Assembly (NCBI RefSeq): GCF_026626745.1
Contig: NZ_JAPNJW010000001.1
Coordinates: 5,812,001-5,876,000 of the forward strand
Direction of reading: 5' to 3'
Origin: Nannocystis sp. RBIL2
GTDB lineage: Bacteria; Myxococcota_A; Polyangia; Nannocystales; Nannocystaceae
DNA length: 64,000 nucleotides
The position numbers and the translations under genes were made by a program. Below are positions 1 through 7,621 of this stretch, piece after piece (position 1 is the stretch's first letter; each line of letters opens with the position of its first letter). The notes below the pieces were generated by a model. The model was not told where the DNA came from and did not search any database. It saw only the letters and a program-made list of their open reading frames with translations.

Positions 1-15
1 CAGCGCGGCCAGCAT
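1..15 (-). CDS. Possible start of a further minus-strand gene, cut by the window edge
   Basis: An ATG whose first base is position 15 overlaps the TGA of the preceding minus-strand gene as TGATG and reads M-L-A-A-L to the window edge. Such stop-start overlap is typical of translationally coupled operon genes. Too little is visible to say what the product is. Confidence 0.3.
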
Positions 16-998
16 CAGTCACCACCCCCGTCGTTGCCGCCGCCCTCGTTGCCGCCCTCGTTCGGCAGCGCCGGCTCGTCGTTCGGCGCGCCCTCGGCCC
101 CGCCGCCTTCGCCCGGCAGCGTGGACTCCTCGACCCGCGCGCCCTCGGCCGCCTTGCTCGCCTTGCCGCGCCCCGCGTCGACGGCTCGCCGGCGCTGGAG
201 GATCCGCGCCTTCGCGTCGGCCCGGTCGCGCCAGGTGTTCTCCTCGATGCCGACGAACGCGCCGTCCGGCAGCGGCGTGAAGCCGTAGCGCGCGCGGATG
301 TCGTTCGGCAGCTGTGCGTGCGGGGTGGTGGCGCAGTCGAAGCCCTTGAGCGGCTCCTTGTACAGCTTGAGCGCGAACGGGTCGAAGCCCATGGTGGCGA
401 TCGCCTTGTCCGGCGGCGGCACCTTGGTCCACATCTTGGTGAAGTTGACCCGCACCGGCGCCTCGCCGCCGTGCGTGCGCGCCCACTCGCGGCAGACCCA
501 CGCCGCGTACGGCGACTGGTAGCGCTCCTGCTCGATCAGCCGGCGGTTGATCTTGCCCATCCGGTCGTAGAAGAAGTACGGGTAGTCGCGCCGGCCGTAG
601 ATGTCGTGCAGCAGGTCGAGCTCCTCGCCGTCCTGCGTCACCACCCGCACCTGCAAGAACTGATTGGTTCGGTGCGGGTTGGGGGCGAACATCGCCCAGC
701 TCTGCACGCTCGAGGTGGCCCGCATGTACGCGCCCGCGCGCAGGGCTCCCGCCAGCTTGCGGTTGAACCGCTCGGCCAGCCCGGCCGCCGGCGTGGTGTG
801 CTGCAGCAGCGCGACCGTGTGATAGAGGACGAACAGGCTGACCGCCAGCGCCGCCCACCCGCGGTAGGCCCACCGCTCGTCGGACGGGTCCTCGGCCGCG
901 GGCGCGCGCAGCAGCACGTCGGCCAGCCGCGACGAGGGCTGCTCCGCCGCCTGGCTCATGGCACATGCTCCGTCAGACATGTCCCGAGAGACACCCAT
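15..998 (-). CDS. Single-pass membrane protein related to the C-terminal domain of the adjacent HTTM protein
   Basis: 327 residues. One hydrophobic segment lies near residues 45-66, followed by an S-x-Q-S-W-x-M-F-A-P-N-P block near residue 100. The same block occurs near residue 640 of the large upstream HTTM protein. Similarity continues for about 130 residues (F-x-Y-D-R-M-x-K-x-x-R-R, then a V-C-R-x-W block), so the two genes look like a domain-level duplication. The last 70 residues are low-complexity Gly/Glu/Asn/Asp. The start at 998 has GGAGG ten bases upstream. In-frame ATGs at 980 and 959 are alternatives, and a copy of the dispersed palindrome lies between them. Function unknown; the pairing suggests the proteins act together at the membrane. 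Confidence 0.75.
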   Translation of the reverse strand: MGVSRDMSDGACAMSQAAEQPSSRLADVLLRAPAAEDPSDERWAYRGWAALAVSLFVLYHTVALLQHTTPAAGLAERFNRKLAGALRAGAYMRATSSVQSWAMFAPNPHRTNQFLQVRVVTQDGEELDLLHDIYGRRDYPYFFYDRMGKINRRLIEQERYQSPYAAWVCREWARTHGGEAPVRVNFTKMWTKVPPPDKAIATMGFDPFALKLYKEPLKGFDCATTPHAQLPNDIRARYGFTPLPDGAFVGIEENTWRDRADAKARILQRRRAVDAGRGKASKAAEGARVEESTLPGEGGGAEGAPNDEPALPNEGGNEGGGNDGGGD

Positions 999-1151
999 GG
1001 ACCGCGAGCCTCCGCTCTCCGAGAGCCCGGTTCGATATGTTTTTTAAACCATGTCCCGTACGCCATCACGAAAGTCCAAAGGGTTTAATTCGTAAGCTCG
1101 GGGTCCTTTGCGACCCGGCCCGGCGGCGCGGGTCGCTCGCGGCGATCGATT

Positions 1152-3704
1152 CTACTCGCCATCGCCGTCCTCGGCGCCGCGGGCCGGCTCGGACGGCGGC
1201 TGCTCCTGCGCGGCGGCAGGTGGGTTGACGCTGGGGGTGCGGGGCTGGGGGCTCCCGCCCCAGTCGCGGCGAGAGGCCCAGCTGCGCCGGCGCTGCTCGG
1301 CCTGGCGGGCCTGCTTCTCCCGGGCGGCCTCGAGCTCGCGCTGGTCGGCCTCGTCGAGCTCGATGCCGTAGCGCTGCTTCATGAACGCGGGCAGCTGGCC
1401 GTTCTTGAGGCAGCTGTGCGACTCGACCAGCTCGTGGGTAGCCTTGAGATCCCTGGGCCGGTACCAGCCCTTGGCGGCGACCTGCTCGGGGGTGGGGATC
1501 CGCGTGGTGATCCGCCACATCTCGACCTTGGCCGCGGGGGTGCCGTAGTCGAGGAACCAGTTGCGGCAGACGAAGAACGACCACGGCCGCAGGTACGACT
1601 TGCCCTTGCCGATCATGCGCCGATGCATCTTGCGCATGCGGTCGTTCCAGATCCACGGGAACGGGCGGTAGCTGTAGCTGTTGTAGCCGATGTCCCAGCG
1701 GGTCCCGTCCGGCAGCACCACCACCGTCTTCATGAAGGTGTTGGCCCGCGGCGGGTTGGGCGCGAACATGTTCCAGCTCTGCGAGGTGCCGGTGACGCTG
1801 AGGTAGCTGCCGAACACGCCGCGCGCGGCCGACCGCCACTGGCTGAAGATGTTGCTGCCGGGGAACAGGCTCAGGCCGACGGCGCAGAAGTGCCAGGTCA
1901 TCAAGCCGACGGCGACCGCCCGGTACAACGCGCCCCCGGCCAGCCCCGGCGCGCCCCCGGGCGCAGCGCTGTGTGGCACTTCCGACATGCTCTTAAGGAC
2001 ATGCCGCAAGCGCCTGCCAAACAGACGGAACACCAGGGCGACTGCGGCGACCAGGCCGAGCCAGGCGTAGACGAGGCTGCCGACGTCACGGTCGCCGCCG
2101 ATCCGCTTGTAGATGATCGCCAGCAGGAGCAGGCCGAGGACGACGACGACGGCGTCGGGGATCTTGCTCCCCCGCGCGGGCAGGTCCTCGGGCCGCTGAG
2201 CCGGGCCGAACCATCGCTCGCCGCTCGCGGGCAAGACCCGCCGCAGGCCGGTGCGCCGGAGCTGCCGCCACACCCAGTGCAGGGCCGCGGCGATCTCCTC
2301 GCCGCGCAGCCACGCGACGTAGACCATCAGCATGATGAACGGGAACATGCCGATGTTCATGAACAGGATCAGGAAGCCGTGGAAGACGACCCCGAGGGTC
2401 AGCCACAGCCGGCGCCCGAGCAGCCAGCGCTGCACGAACGTCTGATCGATGGTCCACCGGCGCACGCGCAGCGGCCAGCGCCCGAGCGCGAACCACCCGG
2501 CGATCAGCAGCGGCACGACCACGCCCATGACGATGTGGATGTGGCGCACGCCGGTGCTGACGATCGTCGCGACCTGCTCGGGCTGGTTCTTCGGCAGCTC
2601 GACCACGTACGGGTAGGCGAGCACGCTGATGCGGTAGAGCGCGAGGTAGGCGAGGATCAGCGCGACGCGGCCGAGCCAGCGGCGCCACGGCCGGTCCTGG
2701 GCGACAAACCACGGCTGGTCGCGGTGGCGCAGCTGGAACCCGACGATCGCGCCGAGCATGGCGATCGCGAAGTGCTCCTCCCACCAGCGCGTCACCCACG
2801 TCATCAGCCGGAACAGGTTGGTCCCGAAGATCGCCGAGATCTGCTGCGTCCAGTCCTCGAAGCGATAGAAGTGGTCCATGTTGAGCGCGTAGTACAGCGC
2901 GTCGCCCTGGGCCCACACGTTGCCGGTCTTGACGATGCCCGTGGCGGTGTAGATCGCCACCAGCTGGGCCATGATGAGGTAGCGCGGCCAGCTCGGGACC
3001 AGGCGATAGACCGGCTGCTTGCCCGGCTGCGCCGGCTCGCCGACCTCCTGCAGCTTGCCGGCCCGGCGCAGCAGCTTGCAGCGGACCCAGTTGTCGACGC
3101 TCCACGCGTCGCCGGTGCGGGCGAAGATCAGCACCCACCACAGCGTGCGGTACACGGTGTCGGTGCCCTCGAGGTAGAGCCCGTTGTGGTTGTAGACGCT
3201 GCACACCAGCAGCCAGCTGAGCACGCCGGTGAGCCGCGACAGCACCCCGAAGGCGTACAGCAGCAGCACGCCGAAGATCGCGTACATCACCCACTCGACG
3301 CCGTCGGGCGACGACCAGAAGTAGAACAGCGAGTGCTTGCCCCACAGGTACTTGAGGACAGCCCAGTTGTCGAGGAAGCCGTCCTCCGGGGTCCAGCCGA
3401 GCAGCGCCGAGCTGCCGAACCGCGAGCGGATCTCGTCGAGGTCGTAGAGGCCCTCGTCGCTCCACAACATGCGCCAGTACGGCTTCAGGTTCCAGAAGCA
3501 CTGGATCGTCATCAGCGCGGTGCCGATCCGCAGGGTCGCGAACATGCGCGGGTCCTCGAGACCGAGCAGGCTGCGGCGCACCGACTCCATCCGCGTCGCC
3601 GCCCACGCCAGGGTCGCCACCACCACCGCCAGACACAACCAGCCGACGTGGCTGCCGAGCTCGGGGGGGACGCGGCTGAAGTCGAGCGCCTCGGGTGCCA
3701 ACAT
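1152..3704 (-). CDS. HTTM (vitamin K-dependent gamma-carboxylase-like) multi-pass membrane protein
   Basis: 850 residues with about ten hydrophobic segments. The N-terminal half has the appearance of the HTTM domain (the family related to vitamin K-dependent gamma-carboxylase): an aromatic-rich first membrane block, a D-E-G-L-Y-D-L-D loop and an S-W-L-L-V-C-S-V-Y-N-H-N-G-L-Y membrane segment. After residue 600 another membrane segment leads into a soluble domain carrying S-Q-S-W-N-M-F-A-P-N-P, shared with the 327-residue neighbour. No substrate can be assigned: many bacterial HTTM proteins lack carboxylase residues. A dispersed palindrome copy lies in the coding region near 1985-2007. The gene is divergent from the TlpA-like gene, with about 230 bp of shared upstream DNA. 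Confidence 0.75.
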   Translation of the reverse strand: MLAPEALDFSRVPPELGSHVGWLCLAVVVATLAWAATRMESVRRSLLGLEDPRMFATLRIGTALMTIQCFWNLKPYWRMLWSDEGLYDLDEIRSRFGSSALLGWTPEDGFLDNWAVLKYLWGKHSLFYFWSSPDGVEWVMYAIFGVLLLYAFGVLSRLTGVLSWLLVCSVYNHNGLYLEGTDTVYRTLWWVLIFARTGDAWSVDNWVRCKLLRRAGKLQEVGEPAQPGKQPVYRLVPSWPRYLIMAQLVAIYTATGIVKTGNVWAQGDALYYALNMDHFYRFEDWTQQISAIFGTNLFRLMTWVTRWWEEHFAIAMLGAIVGFQLRHRDQPWFVAQDRPWRRWLGRVALILAYLALYRISVLAYPYVVELPKNQPEQVATIVSTGVRHIHIVMGVVVPLLIAGWFALGRWPLRVRRWTIDQTFVQRWLLGRRLWLTLGVVFHGFLILFMNIGMFPFIMLMVYVAWLRGEEIAAALHWVWRQLRRTGLRRVLPASGERWFGPAQRPEDLPARGSKIPDAVVVVLGLLLLAIIYKRIGGDRDVGSLVYAWLGLVAAVALVFRLFGRRLRHVLKSMSEVPHSAAPGGAPGLAGGALYRAVAVGLMTWHFCAVGLSLFPGSNIFSQWRSAARGVFGSYLSVTGTSQSWNMFAPNPPRANTFMKTVVVLPDGTRWDIGYNSYSYRPFPWIWNDRMRKMHRRMIGKGKSYLRPWSFFVCRNWFLDYGTPAAKVEMWRITTRIPTPEQVAAKGWYRPRDLKATHELVESHSCLKNGQLPAFMKQRYGIELDEADQRELEAAREKQARQAEQRRRSWASRRDWGGSPQPRTPSVNPPAAAQEQPPSEPARGAEDGDGE

Positions 3705-3938
3705 CGGGTGAGGCCGCCGACACTAGCACGTGGAGGACCTTCCTCAGCGCCGGAAGACCGTGCGCAAAAATTGCGCGATGGGCACAATAGAGGCTACTGG
3801 CGCGGTCCGGGCTGGGGAATCTTCCGGAGGGAAGAGTTCGGGCGCGCGGATCGTGAGCTGTCCCGAGAGACATCTGGTCGGACGGATCCGTCGCCGCCAG
3901 GCTTTCGCCGGCGGGTGGGTTCGCGGTACAGGAGAGCC

Positions 3939-4448
3939 GTGCCTTGGAGCAGGCGGCGGGTGCTGGGGCTCGTGGCGGTGGCGGCGGGGTGTCGCCCGCC
4001 GGAGATGCCGCCGTCGGCGCCGACCAGCCTGCTCGGCGAGGCGGCGCCGCAGTTCTCGCGGCGGGGCCTCGACGGGCGGGTCGTCGACCTCGCGGCGCTG
4101 CGCGACCGGGTGGTGGTGGTCGAGTTCTTCGCCCGCTACTGCGAGCCGTGCTGGCGCCACCTGCCCAAGGTCCAGCGCTGGGCCGCGCGCCAGCGCGACG
4201 TCGCGGTGATCGGCATCGGCGCCGACGAGTTCGCGGGCGACACCCAGGCGATGGTGCGCGCGCTCGGGGTCGCCTTCCCGGTCGTCCACGACAGCGGCCT
4301 CGTGCTCACTGCCCGGTTCCGGGTCGACAAGATCCCCTCCACCCTGGTCCTCGACCGCGGCGGGCGGGTCCGCTGGCGCTCGCTCCCCGGCGACGGCGTC
4401 AGCGCGATGGACCGCGCGGTCGCGGCGGTCCGCAGCGCGCGCGATTGA
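3939..4448 (+). CDS. TlpA/ResA-like thioredoxin-fold lipoprotein
   Basis: 169 residues from a GTG preceded by AGGAG. The N-terminus (three Arg, a short hydrophobic stretch, then A-A-G-C) reads as a lipoprotein signal, so the mature protein should be membrane-anchored outside the cytoplasm. The rest is a thioredoxin fold: the strand V-V-V-V-E-F-F-A-R-Y is followed by the redox pair C-E-P-C near residue 67, and a cis-Pro loop K-I-P-S-T-L-V-L-D follows near residue 131. Family members reduce or exchange disulfides in exported proteins. The exported Cys-containing protein encoded 14 bp downstream could be a client; that is inference. A longer frame open upstream is mostly antisense to the HTTM gene and was not used. 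Confidence 0.8.
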   Translation: MPWSRRRVLGLVAVAAGCRPPEMPPSAPTSLLGEAAPQFSRRGLDGRVVDLAALRDRVVVVEFFARYCEPCWRHLPKVQRWAARQRDVAVIGIGADEFAGDTQAMVRALGVAFPVVHDSGLVLTARFRVDKIPSTLVLDRGGRVRWRSLPGDGVSAMDRAVAAVRSARD

Positions 4449-4462
4449 GGTACTCTGGTGGC

Positions 4463-6043
4463 GTGTCCGCCCCCCGTCCGGCCGCGCTCGCGTTCGGGTT
4501 CGCCGTGCTCCTGTCCTCCGGGACAGGTTGCCGCAACGCCAACCTCGCCAGCGCCATGGCCCAGACGCCGACCTACGAGCCGGAGGGCCAGACCCGCTGC
4601 GGGGTCGCGCGCAGCCACGCGCGGCCGCTGATCATCGAGTGGCCGGCGCACGACCGCAGCGAGCTCGAGACCCTGGTGGCCGAGGGCGAGCGCATGGTCG
4701 CGGTCCGCTACGCCGGCTGCGAGATGGAGCTGCTGCGCGGCTGCACTGCCGCGGGCAGCTACCGCTACCAGGGCGTGCAGCCGAAGCGCGAGGACTACGT
4801 GTTCAAGCGGGCCGACGACCTGTACGCCAAGATCCCCCTCGGCGCGGCCAACCTCGAGGCGGAGCTCGAGCGCCACGGCGCGCTGACGCTCGGCATGACC
4901 GTGGTCGGCCGCTGGCAGGGCGGCCACGGGCGGCCGGCGCGGATCGACCTGCGCGGCGACTGCGAGCGGGCGACGCACGTGATCTCGGGGCTGTCGGTCG
5001 GGGCGTTCCGCCTGTCCTCCGAGGCAGGTGCGGAGATCCGCGGCGAGGTCGGGTGGATGAACGCGGGCGGCGGAGCCGGCTCGTCGGCGGCGCGCGGGCT
5101 GGTGCGCAGCGACGGCGACCTCGGGGCCTGCGGCGACGACCGCGGCGACGGCCCGCCGAACCGCTGCCGGGCGCTGCTGCGGGTCGAGGTCGAGGCGATC
5201 CGCGAGCCCGCGGAGGTGGCGGCGGCGCGGGCCCGCCAGGTGTGTCCGCGCGACGCGGCGCTGGTCGAGGGCGGCCGCTTCCGCGCCAGCGTCGGCGGCC
5301 AGGTCGAGGTGGCCGACTTCTGCCTCGACCGCGAGGAGGTGCGTGTCGCCGACTACGCCGCCTGCGCCGCCAAGGGCCCGTGCTCGGAGGCCGCCACCAG
5401 CGCCCGCTTCAAGACCTCGGTCGCCGAGCTCGAGTGGGCCAGCGCGCAGTGCAACGGCGACCGCCAGGGCAAGCGCCGCCACCCGATCAACTGCATCAGC
5501 TGGAACCAGGCCGCGGCCTACTGCCAGTGGGCCGGCGGCCGCCTGCCGACCGAGGTCGAGTGGGAGTGGGCGGCGCGCGGCGGCGAGCAGGAGCGCACCT
5601 ACGCCTGGGGCGAGCAGGAGCCGGGGCCGCGGCTGGTCAACGCCTGCGGGGAGGAGTGCGCGCGGGCGCGGGCGCGGCTGCAGCCCGAGCTCAAGCATGG
5701 CCTGAAGGACATGCCCCCTCCGACATGGCTCAAGTTACACAACAAGAGCGACGGCGTGGTCGGCACGGCGCGGGTCGGCAGCTTCGCCGGCGGGCGCGGC
5801 CGCGGGCAGGTGGCCGACCTGGCCGGCAACGTGTGGGAGTGGACCGCGAGCGCGGAGATCTCCTATCAGACCGGCGAGGAGCAGCACATCGGCTGGGGCG
5901 GGCCCGACACCGGCCGCCGCGCCACCCGCGGCGGCGGCTTCTTGTCGACCGACGACGCCGACGTGCGCACGACGGCTCGCCGCTTGCGTGACCTGAAGGA
6001 CAGGCGCCCCGACCTCGGCTTCCGCTGCGCCTACGACCCGTGA
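4463..6043 (+). CDS. Exported protein with C-terminal formylglycine-generating-enzyme (SUMF1/FGE-sulfatase) domain
   Basis: 526 residues from GTG 4463. The N-terminus is hydrophobic and ends in G-T-G-C, a weak lipobox, so export is likely but lipidation less sure. Residues from about 260 form an FGE-sulfatase-type domain: V-A-D-F-C-L-D-R-E-E-V, then G-G-R-L-P-T-E-V-E-W-E-W-A-A-R-G-G, G-N-V-W-E-W-T, R-G-G-G-F and a terminal G-F-R-C-A. The N-terminal half is unassigned. In myxobacteria such domains often serve binding or signalling rather than sulfatase maturation, and no sulfatase is nearby. The signal-peptide region is built on a perfect copy of the dispersed hairpin (4510-4527). A second FGE domain occurs in the kinase fusion at 10950-14822. 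Confidence 0.75.
   Translation: MSAPRPAALAFGFAVLLSSGTGCRNANLASAMAQTPTYEPEGQTRCGVARSHARPLIIEWPAHDRSELETLVAEGERMVAVRYAGCEMELLRGCTAAGSYRYQGVQPKREDYVFKRADDLYAKIPLGAANLEAELERHGALTLGMTVVGRWQGGHGRPARIDLRGDCERATHVISGLSVGAFRLSSEAGAEIRGEVGWMNAGGGAGSSAARGLVRSDGDLGACGDDRGDGPPNRCRALLRVEVEAIREPAEVAAARARQVCPRDAALVEGGRFRASVGGQVEVADFCLDREEVRVADYAACAAKGPCSEAATSARFKTSVAELEWASAQCNGDRQGKRRHPINCISWNQAAAYCQWAGGRLPTEVEWEWAARGGEQERTYAWGEQEPGPRLVNACGEECARARARLQPELKHGLKDMPPPTWLKLHNKSDGVVGTARVGSFAGGRGRGQVADLAGNVWEWTASAEISYQTGEEQHIGWGGPDTGRRATRGGGFLSTDDADVRTTARRLRDLKDRRPDLGFRCAYDP
4510..4527. repeat. Dispersed hairpin repeat, perfect copy
   Basis: CCTGTCC-TCCG-GGACAGG: a 7-bp stem with a 4-nt loop, inside the FGE gene, where it encodes L-L-S-S-G-T-G. 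It is one of many copies of the same imperfect palindrome in this window. Confidence 0.8.
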
Positions 6044-6076
6044 GGCGGGAAAATCAACCTGGCCTGGGGGACAGGT

Positions 6077-6676
6077 TCACCACGGACACAGCGGGCGGCA
6101 GGCCGCCTTGAGGCAGGCGGTCAGGGACTCCCACGCGGTCATCGACGGGCTGTCGGGAGGGCCGTAGAAATTCATGGTGGCGGCGCAGGGCGCGTCGCAT
6201 TCGTCGCCGTAGCAGCCGTTGGTCTGGGCGCACTGCTGGATCGCCGTGCAGCCCTCGTCGGCGTGGCACGCGTCCCACAGCATCAGACAGTCGGTGCAGA
6301 TGCACGCGTTGCACTCGTCGCCCGGATCGACCTGAGCCAGGCAAGCCTCGACCGGGTCGAGCATCGTCGTGCTGCTCGCGTCGCTGGTGGTGGTCGTCTC
6401 GTCGCCGGTGGTGGTCGTGGTGGTGGTCGTCGTCGTCGACGTGCTCGTCGTCGTGCTCGAGCTGCTGCTGCTCGAGTCATCGTCGGTGGGCGACGTCGCG
6501 CTGCCGGCGTCGCTGCCGCTGCTCGCGCTGCTCGAAGTCGAGCCCTCGGTGCCGTCGGTCGAGGCGCCGGTGACGTGGGTGGTGACGATCGTGGTCGAGC
6601 CGTCGCCGCTGTCGCGGCAGGCGGCCAGGGCGAGCGCCGAGGCGAAAACGAGGGCGGCGGGGGGGAGCCGGTCCAT
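6077..6676 (-). CDS. Cys-rich lipoprotein with Ser/Thr-rich linker (paralogue A)
   Basis: 199 residues. The ATG at 6676 was chosen because it starts directly at a lipoprotein signal (M-D-R-L-P-P, hydrophobic stretch, L-A-A-C). A linker of about 90 residues is almost only Ser, Thr, Asp and Gly, encoded by GTC/GTG-type triplet runs on the plus strand. The C-terminal 90 residues hold over a dozen Cys in the pattern C-L-x-x-V-D-P-G-D-x-C-x-x-C-x-C-T-D-C-L, then D-x-G-C-x-A-I-x-x-C-A-Q. The next gene upstream has the same layout and Cys pattern, so the two are tandem paralogues. The Cys domain is probably a disulfide-rich surface module; function unknown. Start uncertain: the frame is open to 6724. 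Confidence 0.75.
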   Translation of the reverse strand: MDRLPPAALVFASALALAACRDSGDGSTTIVTTHVTGASTDGTEGSTSSSASSGSDAGSATSPTDDDSSSSSSSTTTSTSTTTTTTTTTTGDETTTTSDASSTTMLDPVEACLAQVDPGDECNACICTDCLMLWDACHADEGCTAIQQCAQTNGCYGDECDAPCAATMNFYGPPDSPSMTAWESLTACLKAACRPLCPW

Positions 6677-6754
6677 GCCGCCCGACGATACCCGCTCGCT
6701 TGCGCGCCGGTCAAAATCGCGCAAGAGGCGCGAATGTGACCTCGAGCGGGGGCG

Positions 6755-6787
6755 AAAACAAACGCCGGCGCAGAGGCTGCGCCGGCG
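6755..6787 (-). terminator. Rho-independent terminator after paralogue B
   Basis: On the minus strand an 11-bp perfect GC-rich stem with a 3-nt loop (arms 6777-6787 and 6763-6773) is followed by TTTGTTTT. It lies about 50 bp beyond the stop of the Cys-rich lipoprotein gene at 6836-7501, so it probably ends that transcript before the paralogue downstream. Confidence 0.75.
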
Positions 6788-6835
6788 TGGAGCACCGGAG
6801 GGTTCAGGCCCGGTGCGAGGCGTGCGAGCCGCGGC

Positions 6836-7501
6836 TCAGCACTGGCCCTGGCACTGCTGGTCGACGCAGGTGCCGATGGCCTGGGCCTTCATGCCCGACG
6901 GGCCGAACGGGCCGCCGTTCATCTGGATGACCATGCCGCACGGCCCGAGGCAGTCGATGCCGCCGCAGCCGGCCTCCTGGGCGCAGTCGCGGATCGCCTG
7001 GCAGCCGGGATCCTCCGAGCAGATCTGCAGCTCCTCGAGGCACTCGGTGCAGGCGCACTCGCCACACGGGTCGCCCGGGTTCACGGCGTCGAGGCACTGC
7101 ATCAGCTCGTCGTCCGTGGTGTTGCCCTCGGTCGTCGTGGTCGTGCTGGTGGAGGTGTCCTCGGTCGTCGTGCCGGGCTCGGTCGTCGACGTGGTCGTCG
7201 TGCCGGGCTCGGTCGTCGTCGTCTCGGGCTCGGTCGTCGTCTCGATCGGGCCGGACGTGGTCAGCGGGCCGGTCGTGGTCGGGTCGTCGCCGGTGATCGA
7301 GGTGCCGGTGCCTTCGGTGCTCGGCGTGTTGGTGGTGCCCGGCTCGGTCGTGCCGTTGGTGGTGTCGGTGGTGTCCGTGGTGTCCGTGGTGCCCTGGGTC
7401 TCCTGGACGTTGGTGTCGCTGGTCTTGCCGTCGTCGCCGCAGGCGCCGAGAGAGAGCAGGGCGAACGCCGTCACAGAGCTGAAGAAGAAGTTGCGAATCA
7501 T
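6836..7501 (-). CDS. Cys-rich lipoprotein with Thr-rich linker (paralogue B)
   Basis: 221 residues from ATG 7501, with AGGAGG ten bases upstream. The signal peptide ends in S-L-G-A-C-G-D-D, a clear lipobox. Residues about 28-130 are a Thr/Glu/Pro/Gly repeat linker (T-T-D-T-T-D-T-T and T-T-E-P-G-T-T-T units). The C-terminal 85 residues carry the same Cys scaffold as paralogue A: C-L-D-A-V-N-P-G-D-P-C-G-E-C-A-C-T-E-C-L, then D-P-G-C-Q-A-I-R-D-C-A-Q-E-A-G-C-G-G. The architecture is a lipid anchor, a flexible stalk and a disulfide-rich head, as for surface display. It has its own terminator. No enzymatic motif is visible. Confidence 0.8.
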   Translation of the reverse strand: MIRNFFFSSVTAFALLSLGACGDDGKTSDTNVQETQGTTDTTDTTDTTNGTTEPGTTNTPSTEGTGTSITGDDPTTTGPLTTSGPIETTTEPETTTTEPGTTTTSTTEPGTTTEDTSTSTTTTTEGNTTDDELMQCLDAVNPGDPCGECACTECLEELQICSEDPGCQAIRDCAQEAGCGGIDCLGPCGMVIQMNGGPFGPSGMKAQAIGTCVDQQCQGQC

Positions 7502-7621
7502 TAGGTCAGTGCCTCCTGAGGGGGCGCCTGGCGCCCTTTCCGCCGCACCCTAACACGCCCCCCGTGCAGGTGAACCAGAAAGGAGCGAAAAGGCGCGCGC
7601 GCTCGCGGACTGTGACGCGCT

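Noticed and set aside
1416..4448. Very long plus-strand open frame over the HTTM gene
   Set aside because: Only its last 169 codons encode a recognisable protein (TlpA-like). The rest is antisense to the HTTM gene, with the Arg/Pro/Val/Asp-rich composition typical of GC-rich shadow frames.
6400..6480. GTC/GTG triplet run as a regulatory microsatellite
   Set aside because: It lies inside the coding region of a lipoprotein and is explained by the Ser/Thr/Asp stalk.
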